Under the pieces are notes generated by a model that was not told the origin of the DNA, did no database searches, and saw only the letters and a list, made by a program, of their open reading frames with translations. From Sanderia malayensis (taxonomy: Eukaryota; Cnidaria; Scyphozoa; Semaeostomeae; Pelagiidae), in the NCBI GenBank assembly GCA_013076295.1, contig RQOL01000718.1:5306081-5370080 (forward strand): DNA of 64,000 nt. Direction: 5' to 3'. Shown here one piece after another: positions 22,401-32,320 of the stretch (position 1 is the first letter of the stretch; each line of letters starts with the position of its first letter). Both the position numbers and the translations under genes were made by a program.

Positions 22401-22514
22401 GAGAGAGAGAGTAGCTTGATTCTGCTGTAAAGATCTTGGCATTGATGATATTTCACGTCCTTGCTGGGCGGTGCGGCCAGTGTCTGCAGGTTGATGCTGT
22501 TGACTAGGACTAGG

Positions 22515-24708
22515 CCTGTTGTTACTATTCTGCGGAGGTCACGTGATGACGCACTTTCTTGCCAAAAACAATAGATTGGACCCGAAACAATAGGTCAAAC
22601 GCCCAACAACAATGAGCCACAATGGCAAACCGTGTAATCACAAAGGCTTTTTTGTATGTGGATATATGGCAATGAAATTCACACTGAATGCTTAGTTTAT
22701 TAATTTAACCAGGATAATGGATTTTGTTTTCCAATTTTCTCCCAAATTATTGAATTATTCCACTAATTATTCTGCTAATTGTGCTATCACGAAAAAACTA
22801 CGGTTTACGGTGGCAAAACTTCCAAATTGGGGTTGCAAACTCCATTTTCGAGCACAGTATTCACTGTTCATGTGACATGTTTCGCATTTTGCTGTAATTT
22901 GATTGGCTCTTTCGCGCCCTATCAGCCTATGTTTCTTGATAATAGATAGACAGGCGAGCGCAGTGAGCTAACCCATTGTACGTGGGGTTGAAAGGGGAAT
23001 GAGCATAAGCGAATGCAGTGCACTAAGTGCGCCCTATCAGTCTATGTTTCTTGATAATAGATAGACAGGAGAGTGCAGCGAGCTAACCAATTGTACGTGG
23101 GGTTGAAAGGAGCATGAGCGTAAGTGAATGCAGCGCAGGAAGTGCCCCTATCAGTCTATGTTTCTTGATAATAGATAGACAGGCGAGCGCAGCGAGCTAA
23201 CCCATTGTACGTGGGGTTAAAAGGAGCATGAGCATAAGCGAATTCAGCGCACCAAGTGCGCCCTATCAGTCTATGTTTCTTGATAATAGATAGACAGGTG
23301 AGCGCTGCGAGCTAACCCATCGTACGTGGGGTTGAAAGGAGCATGAGCGTAAGTGAGTGCAGCGCACGAAGTGCGCCCTATTAGTCTATGTTTCTTGATA
23401 ATAGATAGACAGGCGAGAGCAGCGAGCTAACCCATTGTACATGGGGTTGAAAGGAGCTTGAGCGTAAGCGAGTGCAGCGCACGAAGTGCGCCCTATCAGT
23501 CTATGTTTCTTGATAATAGATAGACAGGCGAGTGCAGCGAGCTAACCCATTGTACGTGGGGTTAAAAGGAGCATGAGCATAAGCGAATTCAGCACACCAA
23601 GTGCGCCCTATCAGTCTATGTTTCTTGATAATAGATAGACAGGTGAGCGCTGCGAGCTAACCCATTGTACATGGGGTTGAAAGGAGCATGAGCGTAAGTG
23701 AGTGCAGCACACGAAGTGCGCCCTATTAGTCTATGTTTCTTGATAATAGATAGACAGGCGAGTGCAGCGAGCTAACCCATTGTACGTGGGGTTAAAAGGA
23801 GCATGAGCATAAGCGAATTCAGCGCACCAAGTGCGCCCTATCAGTCTATGTTTCTTGATAATAGATAGACAGGTGAGCGCTGCGAGCTAACCCATTGTAC
23901 ATGGGGTTGAAAGGAGCATGAGCGTAAGTGAGTGCAGCACACGAAGTGCGCCCTATTAGTCTATGTTTCTTGATAATAGATAGACAGGCGAGAGCAGCGA
24001 GCTAACCCATTGTACGTGGGGTTGAGAGGGGCATGAGCGTAAGCGAGTGCGGCGCACGAAGTGCGCCCTATAAGTCTATGTTTCTTGATAATAGATAGAC
24101 AGGCGAGCGCAGCGAGCTAACCCATTGTACGTGGGGTTGAAAGGGGCATGAGCGTAAGGGAGTGCAGCGCACGAAGTGCGCCCCATCAGTCTATGTTTCT
24201 TGATAATAGATAGACAGGCGAGCACAGCGAGCTAACCCATTGTAAGTGGGGTTGAAAGGAGCATGAACGTAAGTCAATGCAGGGCACGAAGTGCGCCCTA
24301 TCAGTCAATGTTTCTTGATAATAGATAGACAGTCGAGCGCAGCAAGCTAACCCATTGTACGTGGGGTTGAAAGGGGCATGAGCATAAGCGAATGCAGTGC
24401 ACGAAGTGTGCCCTATCAGTCAATGTTTCTTGATAATAGATAGACAGGCGAGCACAGCGAGCTAACCCATTGTAAGTGGGGTTGAAAGGAGCATGAACGT
24501 AAGTCAATGCAGGGCACGAAGTGCGCCCTATCAGTCAATGTTTCTTGATAATAGATAGACAGTCGAGCGCAGCAAGCTAACCCATGGTAAGTGGGTTTGA
24601 AAGGGGCATGAGCGTAAGCAAATGCAGCGCGCGAAGCGCGCCAACCAGATTAAGCTTTTTTTACTTGACGGGCTGGGGCGAATGAGCGAAGCGAGTGATG
24701 ATCCCTAG
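22515..24708 (+). mobile_element. Non-autonomous Helitron, copy with large satellite
   Basis: Same family as 25279-25767, 26049-27519 and 28128-28884, plus orientation. The 5' end is a decayed TCTAATATTACTATTCTGCGGAGG (here CCTGTTGTTACTATTCTG...). The 3' end is a GC-rich hairpin region then CTAG, followed by T (24705-24709), as expected for Helitron CTRR ends inserted at A^T. It has interrupted the first HECT exon beside the right inverted repeat. It contains the 115-bp satellite and no coding region, so it relies on a Helitron helicase elsewhere. Confidence 0.75.
22930..24650. repeat. 115-bp tandem satellite, about 15 units
   Basis: Each unit holds GTTTCTTGATAATAGATAGACAGG, GAGCTAACCCATTGTACGTGG, then ATGAGCGTAAG and GCACGAAGTGCGCC. 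The unit start falls at 22931, 23046, 23160, 23275 and so on. Variants recur in register (GGTGAGCGCTGCGAGC at about 23295, 23640 and 23872), showing higher-order spread of groups of two or three units. The other copies of this Helitron have 0, 2 and about 3 to 4 units, so the array has expanded here. Confidence 0.92.
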
Positions 24709-24873
24709 TGATGTTAACTCTGCCGAGCTGCCAGCAATACTGAGCTCTTCACTCGCATTTCTAGCAGCTCCTCTAGTTAAACTATGCGTTCTTCCAAACA
24801 CGGATTGCGGAGTCAGCCCTGGCAGCAAGTTCTTCCTGACAATTTGTCGGACTCGTACGTCTTCGTCAGCCAT
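24709..24873 (-). pseudogene. First exon of the HECT gene in the right inverted repeat
   Basis: ATG at 24873 starts 'MADEDVRVRQIVRKNLLPGL', followed by 'SVFGRTHSLTRGAARNAS' and 'ELSIAGSSAEL'. It is interrupted by the Helitron end at 24708. It points inward, like HECT-A, and the left repeat has the same 'MADED' start. Inference: this is the 5' exon of HECT-A, with the DIRS, LINE and Helitron sitting in the following intron. Confidence 0.6.
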
Positions 24874-25202
24874 CTTGCTTGGTTTAATGTGTGTGGTGGA
24901 AATGGTGCCAAGCCGAAACTTACTTGTAAGGGGGATTCCTTTTATCCGGGAGCTTTTTCTTTGAATACTTTTTGCGAGGGTCCGGGAACTTTTTCTTCAA
25001 TGCTTCCAAAGAAGATCCGGGAACTTTTTTGAAGTAACACACGCTTGTTGAATGTGCACGAAAAGAAAATAATACGAATAATACAACTTGAATAGAATGA
25101 ATTTCGTTGAATGTGAATGAAAATGATCCTTGAATGTTAATGATTTTGTTGAATGTGCATCAATAAGCCATGGTTGAATTTTGCTACATGTGACCAACCA
25201 TA
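24858..25202. repeat. Right terminal inverted repeat of the 17.5-kb element
   Basis: Inverted counterpart of 7678-8049. It shows the same TTGAATGTG(A/C)A(C/T)-type subterminal motif array (25045-25165) and three (A/C)TCCGGGA(A/G)CTTTTT boxes (24950-25030), and ends in CATGGTTGAATTTTGCTA..TGACCAACCATA. Confidence 0.8.
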
Positions 25203-25278
25203 TGCTTTGTTACTTGAAATGTAAAAAATGATCCAGCTCATTGTCCAAGGCATATCGTGTCAGGGTATTATATTCATA
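25203..25278 (+). pseudogene. RecQ copy 1 fragment between two insertions
   Basis: 76 bp. It begins with the TGCTTT duplication and reads on from 7677 ('ALLLEM', then a stop). Its last codons 'YRVRVLYS' join across the Helitron at 25279-25767 to 'YFESSLGHLYSSEKPYEMF' with no base gained or lost. Confidence 0.75.
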
Positions 25279-25767
25279 CTACCCGGGGGCGCTCCCGTTC
25301 GCTCGCTTCCCGGAGGGGGGCAAGTGCAAAAGACTTAATGTGGTTGGCGTTAATGTTAATGAAGTCGCGAAAGAGCCAATCAAATTACAGCAAAAGACGA
25401 AAAGGGTCACATGAACAGCGAATAGCTTGTTCGCAAATGGAGTCCATGACGCGAATTTGGAAGTTTCGACACTTTAAACCGTAGTTTTCTCGTGATAGCA
25501 CAATTAGCAGAATAATTATTGGAATAATTCAAAAATTTGGGAGAAAATCGAAAAACAAAATCTATTACCCTGGTTAAAATAATAAACTAAACATTCAGTG
25601 TGAATTTCATTGCCATATACCCACATACAAAAAAGCCTTTGTGATCACACCGTTCGCCTTTTCGGCCCATTGTTTTTGGGCGTTCAACCCATTGTTTCGG
25701 GTTGAATCTATTGTTTTTGGTAAGAAAGTGCGTCATCAAGTGATCTCCGCAAAATAGTAATATTAGA
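25279..25767 (-). mobile_element. Non-autonomous Helitron copy without satellite (489 bp)
   Basis: Sense is minus. It starts TCTAATATTACTATTTTGCGG (25767 leftwards) and ends CCCCCGGGTAG (25279). Flanking bases are A and T, and removing the element restores an in-frame RecQ codon across the A^T site, so both termini are fixed to the base. The hairpin-forming GCTCGCTTCCCGG / CCGGGAAGCGAGC segment lies just before the 3' end. Confidence 0.85.
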
Positions 25768-26048
25768 TTTTGAAAGCAGTTTAGGTCATTTATATAGTAG
25801 TGAAAAGCCATATGAAATGTTCCATGGAGCAACAGAAGAGTCAGTGAGGACATTTATTACACAGTCATTAGTTCATCCAAAAGGGATTGTTAAAGTGATT
25901 TTTGCTACAGTAGCCTTTGGTATGGGAGTCAATTGTGCAAATCTTTAAAACCTTATTCACTATGGCCCACCATCAGGTATTGATGATTTATATCAAGAAA
26001 CTGGCAGGGCAGATAGAGATGGGAGACAAAGTCATACAGTACTAATAA
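25768..26048 (+). pseudogene. RecQ copy 1 fragment (motifs IV to VI)
   Basis: Reads 'YEMFHGATEESVRTF', 'VIFATVAFGMGVNCANL', a TAA, 'LIHYGPPSGIDDLYQETGRA' and 'DRDGRQSHTVLI'. Motif V (AFGMGVNC) and motif VI (QETGRADRDGR; the canonical form is QESGRAGRDG) identify RecQ. The frame continues into 27520 after removing the next Helitron. Confidence 0.85.
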
Positions 26049-27519
26049 CTAGCCGGGGGTGCTCGCGTACGCTTGCTTCCCGGAGGGGGGCAAGTGAAGA
26101 AACTTAATGTGGTTTGTGCACTTCGTGCCCTGCATTCGCTCAAGCTCATGCCCCTTTCAACCCCACATACAATGGGTTAGCTCGCTGCGCTCGCCTGTGG
26201 TTGACGCACTTCGTGCGCTGCATTTGCTTGCGCTCATGCTCCTTTCAACCCCACGTACCATGGGTTAGCTCGCTGCGCTCACCTGTGTTTGTCCCACTTT
26301 GTGCGCTGCATTCGCTTCCGCTCATGCCTCTTTCAACCCCACGTACCATGGGTTAGCTCGCTACGCTCGCCTGTGGTTGGCGAGCGTAGCGTATTCGCTC
26401 CTGCTCATTCGCTTACGCTCATGCCCATACATACATACATACATACATACATACATACATACCTACATACATACATACATACATACATACATACATACAT
26501 ACATGAGCCTGTCAGCCTGTCAAGTAAAAATACGGTTAATCTGGTTGACGCGCTTTGCGCGCTGCATTCGCTCCCGCTCATGCCCATACATACATACATA
26601 CATACATACATACATACCTACATATATACATACCCACATATAAACCTATTATATACCTACTATACAAACATATTATACCTACTATACCTATTATACGAAA
26701 ATACTATACCTACTATACAAACATACTATACCTACTATACCTACTATAAAAACATACTATACCTAATATACAAACATAGTATACCTACTATGCTTACTAT
26801 AAAAACATACTATACCTATTATACCTACTATAAAAACATACTATACCTACTATACCTGCTATAAAAACATACAAACACTTGTCAAAAGTTTAAATGAGGA
26901 AAATCGTGCAAATAGTGCCTGAAAAATTCATAACTTTGACTTTGTTTTGATTGGGCCTAAGTATTGCAAGCATGCCGAAGCAATGCCTACTACCAAAAAC
27001 AACAACTATTTCAACTTAAAATACAAAAAAAGCTATCACCTGTGTTTTCTATTGTTTCCTGCAACTCTCCAGGGTCTTTGAAACAAATAGCAGCTTTTCG
27101 CAAAGATAATTCAGGTGGTAAAACACTTTGAAAGGATCGATCGACAACCCACGTGGGTAGCGCAAAAAGAGCCAATCAAATTGCAGGAAAACGCGAAACG
27201 GGTCACGTGAGGAGTGAACACTTTGTAGTACCGTAGTTTTTTCGTGATAGCACAATTAGCAGAATAATTAGTGGAATAATTCAATAATTTGGGAGAAAAT
27301 CGAAAAACAAAATCCATTACCCTGGTTAAAACAATAAACTAAACATTCAGTGTGAATTTCATTGCCATATACCCACATACAAAAAAGCCTTTTTGATCAC
27401 ACGGTTCGCCGTTTCGGCCCATTGTTTTTGGGTGCTCGACCTATTGTTTCGGGTCAAATCTATTGTTTTTGGCAAGAAAGTGTGTCATCATGTGACCTCC
27501 GCAGAATAGTAATATTAGA
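26049..27519 (-). mobile_element. Non-autonomous Helitron copy with satellite units and microsatellites (1471 bp)
   Basis: Sense is minus. 5' end TCTAATATTACTATTCTGCGGAGG (27519 leftwards), 3' end CCCCCGGCTAG (26049), inserted between A and T. Removal joins 'HTVLI' to 'IYPKCFASHH' in frame, matching 'AMLICYPRC' of the RecQ paralogue. It contains about three to four satellite-type units (26110-26400), a CATA microsatellite (26427-26503 and 26586-26640) and decayed CTATACCTA repeats to 26870. No coding capacity. Confidence 0.87.
26427..26870. repeat. CATA microsatellites and CTATACCTA repeats inside a Helitron
   Basis: Two pure (CATA)n blocks separated by a satellite-like piece, then irregular ACTATACCTACTATA units. 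Apparent ORFs here are translations of simple repeats. Confidence 0.9.
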
Positions 27520-28127
27520 TTTATCCAAAATGTTTTGCTTCCCATCATATTTCAAAAGAAATGAAAGATTACATCAGCAATACAACAATTTGCAGACAAG
27601 AATTGATGTTGAACCTTTTTCCAGAAAGGTATAAGCCTACTGCCATAAAGCATAATTGCTGTGATAGATGTGCTAAATTATGCAAATGTGATTCTGTCTC
27701 AGGCACATGCAGGTATGAACTCACGACTAACCAACTGATTTCATATGCTGAGCAATATCTGTCTGTCAAAGAACACAATGAAACTGACAAGGTAGATAAA
27801 ATAGTTGCTATATCATATCAGTCCTGTGTAACAGTAATACCTATAGCAGGCAAAGAGGAATTAAAAAGGCAGCTTCAGATATTTAGATTAAGTCTTTGCA
27901 AGTGAAGAAGTTATGTATATACAGGACTGGATATGACAACTGTCCTTCCTGCTGTCACAATTTCAAAGATTGTAGACTCGGTTGATAAAATTACATCTGC
28001 AGAATATCTCAGAGAGAACGTTTTCTTACTAGACAAGAATCTTTCCACAAACATCATGCATATCATTAATGACATTCGACAGCAACATAAGATGATCTCA
28101 GATTGTAACTTGATAGATATTAGCCAT
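27520..28127 (+). pseudogene. RecQ copy 1, C-terminal zinc-binding part
   Basis: Continues the frame with 'SKEMKDYISNTTICRQELML', then 'KHNCCDRCAKLCKC', the RecQ zinc-binding cysteines, matching 'KHNCCDICNTTCLC' of the paralogue at 36500. One TGA at 27903-27905; the frame then goes on to 'QHKMISDCNLIDISHDY', where a 5'-truncated Helitron takes over at about 28128. The natural end of the gene is missing. Confidence 0.82.
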
Positions 28128-28884
28128 GATTATTGAATTATTCCATTAATTATTCTGCTAATTGTGCTATCACGAAAAAACTATGATTTACGCTGGCGAA
28201 ACTTCTAAATTCGCGTCCCGAACTCCATTTTCGAACAGAGTATTCGCTCTTCATGTGACCCGTTTCGCCATTTCCTGCAATTTGATTGGCTCTTTCGCGA
28301 CTTCACGTGAACAGTCACACGTTTTTCGTTATCATGAAAATTTGCCCTCGGGTTGAACAGCAGGTACTTTTGGAGAAGATGCGTGTTTTTGTTTTGTATA
28401 CAAAGGATCACTAGGCGCCTACGACCTGAATTATCTTTGTAAAGACTTGCTAATTGTTTCAGAGACCTCTGGAAAATAACAGGAGACAATTGAGAACACA
28501 GGTGATAGCTTTTTTTTTCCGAGTGAGATAGTTGTAGTTTAGGTGGTAGGCGATCGCCATTGTTACTTTGTCATGCTTGCGACGCTTGGGCCTAATGTAA
28601 ACAAGCCCAAAGTTTTAATCAACAAATTATGATAGGGGGTTATCAGGCGAGCGCAGCGAGCCAAACTGTTGTAAGGAGGAGTAGGCAGAGGCATGAGCGT
28701 AAGCGAATGCAGCGCCACAAAGTGCGCCAATCACAGAGGCGAGCGTAGCGAGCTAACCCATTGTATGTGGGGTTGAAAGGGGCATGAGCGTAAGCGAATG
28801 CAGCGCACGAAGTGCGTCAACCACGTTAAGTTTTTCCACTTGCCCCCCTCCGGGAAGCGAGCGAACGCGAGCGCCCCCGGCTAG
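28128..28884 (+). mobile_element. 5'-truncated Helitron copy with two satellite units
   Basis: Begins inside the family sequence (ATTATTGAATTATTCC) and ends CGCCCCCGGCTAG|T at 28884. Two satellite-type units (GAGCGCAGCGAGC..GCATGAGCGTAAGCGAATGCAGCGC) lie at 28650-28820. The junction removes both the end of RecQ copy 1 and the end of the DUF6589-like gene, so a deletion accompanied or followed insertion. Confidence 0.75.
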
Positions 28885-28990
28885 TTCTTTCTACTGCTGT
28901 GATAATTCAATGATATCTGCTGATGCATCTTGTTGGTGATGATACCCTGAGGGTTTCCCTGACTGAGCTTCTTTGTCATGTTGTTCTAAT
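28885..28990 (-). pseudogene. DUF6589-like gene remnant, 3' part
   Basis: On the minus strand it reads 'KPSGYHHQQDASADIIELSQQ' style sequence, then TAG where the paralogue at 63404-63985 has Leu ('KPSG..' to 'SDIIALSQQLVRAE'). It is continuous with 31946-32165 once the Harbinger element is removed. Convergent to RecQ copy 1. Confidence 0.55.
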
Positions 28991-29212
28991 AGGGAGTTTA
29001 GGAAACAAAAACGTGAACCTGGACGTGGACGTAACGATGTCATAAACGTAAGGTCTACGTTGTCAGGAGTAACATCTTTACGAAAATTGCGGACAGCGTC
29101 AACTTCAAAAATGTCGCAATCGCACTATTATATTTGGCGGGAAATTAGGCCCATCCATCACTGAATGGAGAAGAAATTGTTGTTTGTGATCTTCAGCCCG
29201 AAATTTTCCGAA

Positions 29213-30289
29213 ATGCCAAAATTTAGGGAAAACAGAATTGCTCTGCTTTGTGCTTGCCAACAAAGGCTAATAAATGACGCAGAATTTTTACTTTTATAAG
29301 ATCTCAAGAGGTCAGCCAGTCCTGATCTTCCCTACTGGACATACAATAATATTGACTTGGGTTCTTTATCAGATGAGGAGTGTAAAATTGAATTTCGCAT
29401 TTATTAGAATCACATACACAAGTTACTGGATGTGCTTCAATTACCAGATGAAATTACGTGTTACAATGGATTCCATGTTGATGGCACTGAAGCTTTATGC
29501 ATTATGCTTAAATGATTTGCATATCCATGCAGATATCTTGACCATATCCCAAGGCTTGCCAAACCTGTTCCACAGTTATGCATGATATCAAATCATATGA
29601 TGAGTCTGATATATGCACAGTGGAATCATTTACTGATGGATCCAGATCAACCGTGGCTTTCCCCTGCTAATTTACAGGAGTTTGCAGAAGTGATTCATCG
29701 TAAGGGAGGTGTGCTTCAAAATGGCTGGGGCTTTGTTGACGGCACTGTCCGACCAGTCATTGGCCCTGGTAGAAATCAGAGAGTTTTTTACAATGGACAT
29801 AAAAAAGTTCATTCAATAAAATTGCAATCCGTTGTGGTACCAAATTGCCTTGTTGCAAATCTGTATGGCCCAGTTGAAGGAAAGCGTCATGACAGTGGCA
29901 TGTTGGCTCAGTCAAAGCTTCTTGATAATTTACAGCAATATTCCATGGACCCACTGGGGAACATTCTTTGCATCTATGGAGATCCAGCTTACCCCTTGAG
30001 ACCTCATCTGCAAGCTCCTTTTAAAGGTGCAAATGTAACACCTCTTCAGCAAGAATGGAACAAATCTATGAGCCAAGTACGGGTCTCAGTTGAATGGATA
30101 TTTGGGGATATCATCAACTTTTTCAAATTGCTAGATTTCAAGAAAAACTTGAAAGTACAGCTAAGCGCTGTTGGGAAGATGTATACTGTGTGTAATCTTC
30201 TCCAGAATGCAAGGTGTTGTTTGTATGGTTCTACAACAACAGAGTATTTTGGTATCGATCCACCCGAAATTCAAGACTACTTCCTTTAA
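29213..30289 (+). pseudogene. Harbinger DDE transposase (HARBI1-like), three in-frame stops
   Basis: Frame from ATG 29213 ('MPKFRENRIALLC') to 'PPEIQDYFL' at 30289, about 358 codons, the normal size. Stops interrupt it near 29300, 29425 and 29508; the last 235 codons are open. Catalytic residues of the DDE_4 nuclease: Asp in 'GWGFVDGTVRPV', Asp in 'CIYGDPAYPLRP' and Glu in 'VRVSVEWIFGDI'. It would cut the element's ends together with the Myb-like partner. Confidence 0.88.
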
Positions 30290-30755
30290 TTATTTGATTG
30301 GATTTAGCCAAAAATTTGATGATATCTGATTTTTCAAAATCTTCTTAGTTCAATAAACAAGCAATATGCGGCCCTCCCAATCTATCGAGCCTGATAGGAT
30401 TATGACAAAGAAATGACAAGAACCATCCACTAACTCTTTCTCATGTGCAAAGCAACATAGATAATATATTTTAATTTATAAAGTCAATGACAGTCAGAGG
30501 TTATTTCAGAATAGTATAGGAATCTTCAATTGCAGTGAATTAGTGCTTTGGCTCATTGTTGGGTAAAAGTTGTTGAGTCAGGCTTAAAACCAACAAATTC
30601 TGCTGCTGCTGTTGTTGTATTATTTGTTGTGTTTGATCAAATTGTTTGTTCAGCTGACTCTCCAGCACTTTATGTCGTTGTTTTTGTAGTTCCAAATCTT
30701 TTTCCTTAATGGCCATTTCATCCTTTTTAATCAGATCTTCTTGAGCTGCCCTTTC
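30290..30755. other. Spacer between convergent Harbinger genes
   Basis: Contains the 3' ends of the two genes. A minus-strand glutamine-rich coil (CAA/CAG-rich around 30600-30660) may be a former extension of the Myb-like protein: the frame upstream is closed by a stop at 30756. Confidence 0.5.
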
Positions 30756-31256
30756 TCAAAGATAATTCATTGTTTCTGTGCTTTTTAACTTTTTGGATGT
30801 TTTTTCATTGGACTTCGCTTCCTTGCTTTTTGTCCTTTTATGGGTTTCTCCAAAGGTTTCCAAAGAGGCTTGCCTCATCTCCTCTGCCTGAAGGACTTCT
30901 TCCTCTTTTTTTTTCTTTTTTTCTTCAGTAGCCTCGTCATACATTTTTGCAGCCTCTTCAAACTGTTCAATGATATCACACATTGCATCATTGATTTCAT
31001 CTTGTTCTGGGATTGTCCCTGACGCTCTCCTGTCTTCATTTTCCAGTTTTTTGAAATGCTTTTCAAGCACCTTGTAGCGCTCCCTCACTGATCTTGAATC
31101 AAGTGTTTTAAACTTTGGCTGCGTCAATCCTGTTAAACTTTCAGCAATTTGACTCCAAATCATGCCTCTTTCAGGAGAACCATGTCTATGCTGCCATAAC
31201 ATAAACAGCAAAATTTCTCTAACTAGTGCAGAATCGTGCTCTTTAAGCCACTGCAT
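30756..31256 (-). CDS. Harbinger Myb/SANT-like DNA-binding protein
   Basis: 166 codons, open. The N-terminal trihelix Myb/SANT-like part has 'MIWSQIAESLTGLTQPKF' and 'SVRERYKVLEKHFKK', then an acidic and a long charged coiled coil ('EATEEKKKKKEEEVLQAEEM') and a Lys-rich tail ('KRTKSKEAKSNEKTSKKLKS') that could be a nuclear localisation signal. Partner protein of Harbinger transposases, helping nuclear import and end binding. It may be truncated at the C-terminus, since a Gln-rich stretch follows the stop. Confidence 0.75.
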   Translation of the reverse strand: MQWLKEHDSALVREILLFMLWQHRHGSPERGMIWSQIAESLTGLTQPKFKTLDSRSVRERYKVLEKHFKKLENEDRRASGTIPEQDEINDAMCDIIEQFEEAAKMYDEATEEKKKKKEEEVLQAEEMRQASLETFGETHKRTKSKEAKSNEKTSKKLKSTETMNYL

Positions 31257-31945
31257 TGGTTTCCTGAAAAGAAGAGTTTTATGTTAATATTGTAAAATAT
31301 AATTTTAAAAGTAAAAGCACTTTGATTCAAGCAAGAAATACGCAGTCAAAACCCATAATAATTAAATAAATATTTTAAGGCTAGTCTATTCTTGTTTGCT
31401 GGATTCTAGGGGGGGGGGGTGAAATAAACAAGCCTAATATGGGGATATGCGTATGTATCTGACCTTGATACAAATATGATTTACAAAATAATTTGCTAGG
31501 TCTGAGCTACGTACGGCTAGCCAGGCTCATAGGTAGGCCTTAAGGTAGGTCTAGGCCTAGATCTCATCCCATCTCTCTTGTCTTGGTTCAGGGCTGGCCA
31601 TCATCATGATACTGGGCGCAATGCAAAGAGCAAATAAACTAGAAAGACCCAGAAACAACGCAAAAAGAAACTCATGCTTTAGACTTTCCACTAGGTGTTG
31701 TTGCCCTAGACTTGGGTGCTGTTTCAGCACTTCTCCGATCATCCATTTTTCACAGAAAGCTTTCACAAAATTCGAAAGACAACTATCTTGGGACGACTTG
31801 AGAAGTGAAAGAATGAAGTCGATCGCCTTGCTGTGAAACGTTGTCTCATGCGGGCGATTTCACTCGAGCTTGCGCTGTTAAAAAAATTCTCCATATCAGG
31901 TCGACATCGACGTCGACGTTTTGAATATCATTTCGTAAACTCCCT

Positions 31946-32165
31946 AATAGCTTATTCAGAACTTCGTATGATTTACTTGCAAGGTCAATGCTTTTTGGAG
32001 TCAGCTTGCCAAGAAGGTCTCTGCAGTCTTGCTTGAAAATCTTGTTCCAATGTTCATTGAACCTCTCAATTTCAAAATTGCTATTGACTTTTCCTCTTAA
32101 ACTTACAAATCTTTGCCATACTTATGCACTTGGCAACATCAACAGGTAAAAGAAAACGAGTCTGG
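31946..32165 (-). pseudogene. DUF6589-like gene remnant, 5' part
   Basis: Minus strand reads 'RFVSLRGKVNSNFEIERFNE', 'HWNKIFKQDCRDLLGKL' and 'TPKSIDLASKSYEVLNKL', matching 'NKKIDRAVEHWNKLFKLDC' and 'RASTSYQ' of the copy at the right edge of the window. The 5' limit, near 32165, abuts a short inverted-repeat element. Confidence 0.65.
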
Positions 32166-32183
32166 GCTAAGGTAGACTTGCGT

Positions 32184-32320
32184 CAAGTCTATTTCGTTTC
32201 TACATCAGTAATTATTCAACAGAAAATGCTTCGGGAACGGGAAATGCGATAGAGCAAGATTGAAAGAGAGGTAGTCCGGGGGGATTGAGGATTGAGAAAG
32301 AGATGGAAGAAATAGACTTG
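32184..32320. repeat. Short MITE-like inverted repeat
   Basis: CAAGTCTATTTC at 32184-32195 and its exact complement at 32309-32320, enclosing 113 bp without coding sense. It lies between the divergent DUF6589-like and RecQ copy 2 genes. No target duplication found. Confidence 0.45.

Larger units (their letters stand above)
7678..25202 (+). mobile_element. 17.5-kb integrase-type DNA transposon (IS3EU-like) carrying HECT genes
   Basis: Both ends are visible. The left starts TATGGTTGGTCA and the right ends with its complement TGACCAACCATA; both continue inward with TAGCAAAATTCAACCATG. Flanking them is a perfect 6-bp duplication TGCTTT (7672-7677 and 25203-25208), and the two flanks are adjoining parts of the RecQ gene. 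Cargo of its own: terminal ATG exons, a HECT half-gene (minus), an integrase-core transposase (plus) and a RING+HECT gene (minus). Later insertions inside it are a DIRS element, a LINE and a Helitron. A 6-bp duplication with an integrase-core transposase fits the IS3EU superfamily as I remember it; the name is an inference, while ends, duplication and cargo are seen directly. Confidence 0.82.
28991..31945 (+). mobile_element. PIF/Harbinger DNA transposon (2955 bp)
   Basis: Terminal inverted repeats AGGGAGTTTA(G/C)GAAA, extended by CG-rich ACGTCGACGT-like sequence, with a 3-bp duplication AAT at 28988-28990 and 31946-31948. It encodes a DDE nuclease (plus) and a Myb/SANT-like protein (minus), the standard Harbinger pair. 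It is inserted in the DUF6589-like gene, whose two halves resume on each side. Confidence 0.9.

Noticed and set aside
22930..24650. CRISPR-like regular repeats
   Set aside because: Units are contiguous 115-bp tandem repeats with no unique spacers, in animal DNA within a Helitron.
26289..26864. 191-codon open frame
   Set aside because: It spans Helitron satellite units and (CATA)n repeats; the frame is open only because the repeats lack stops.
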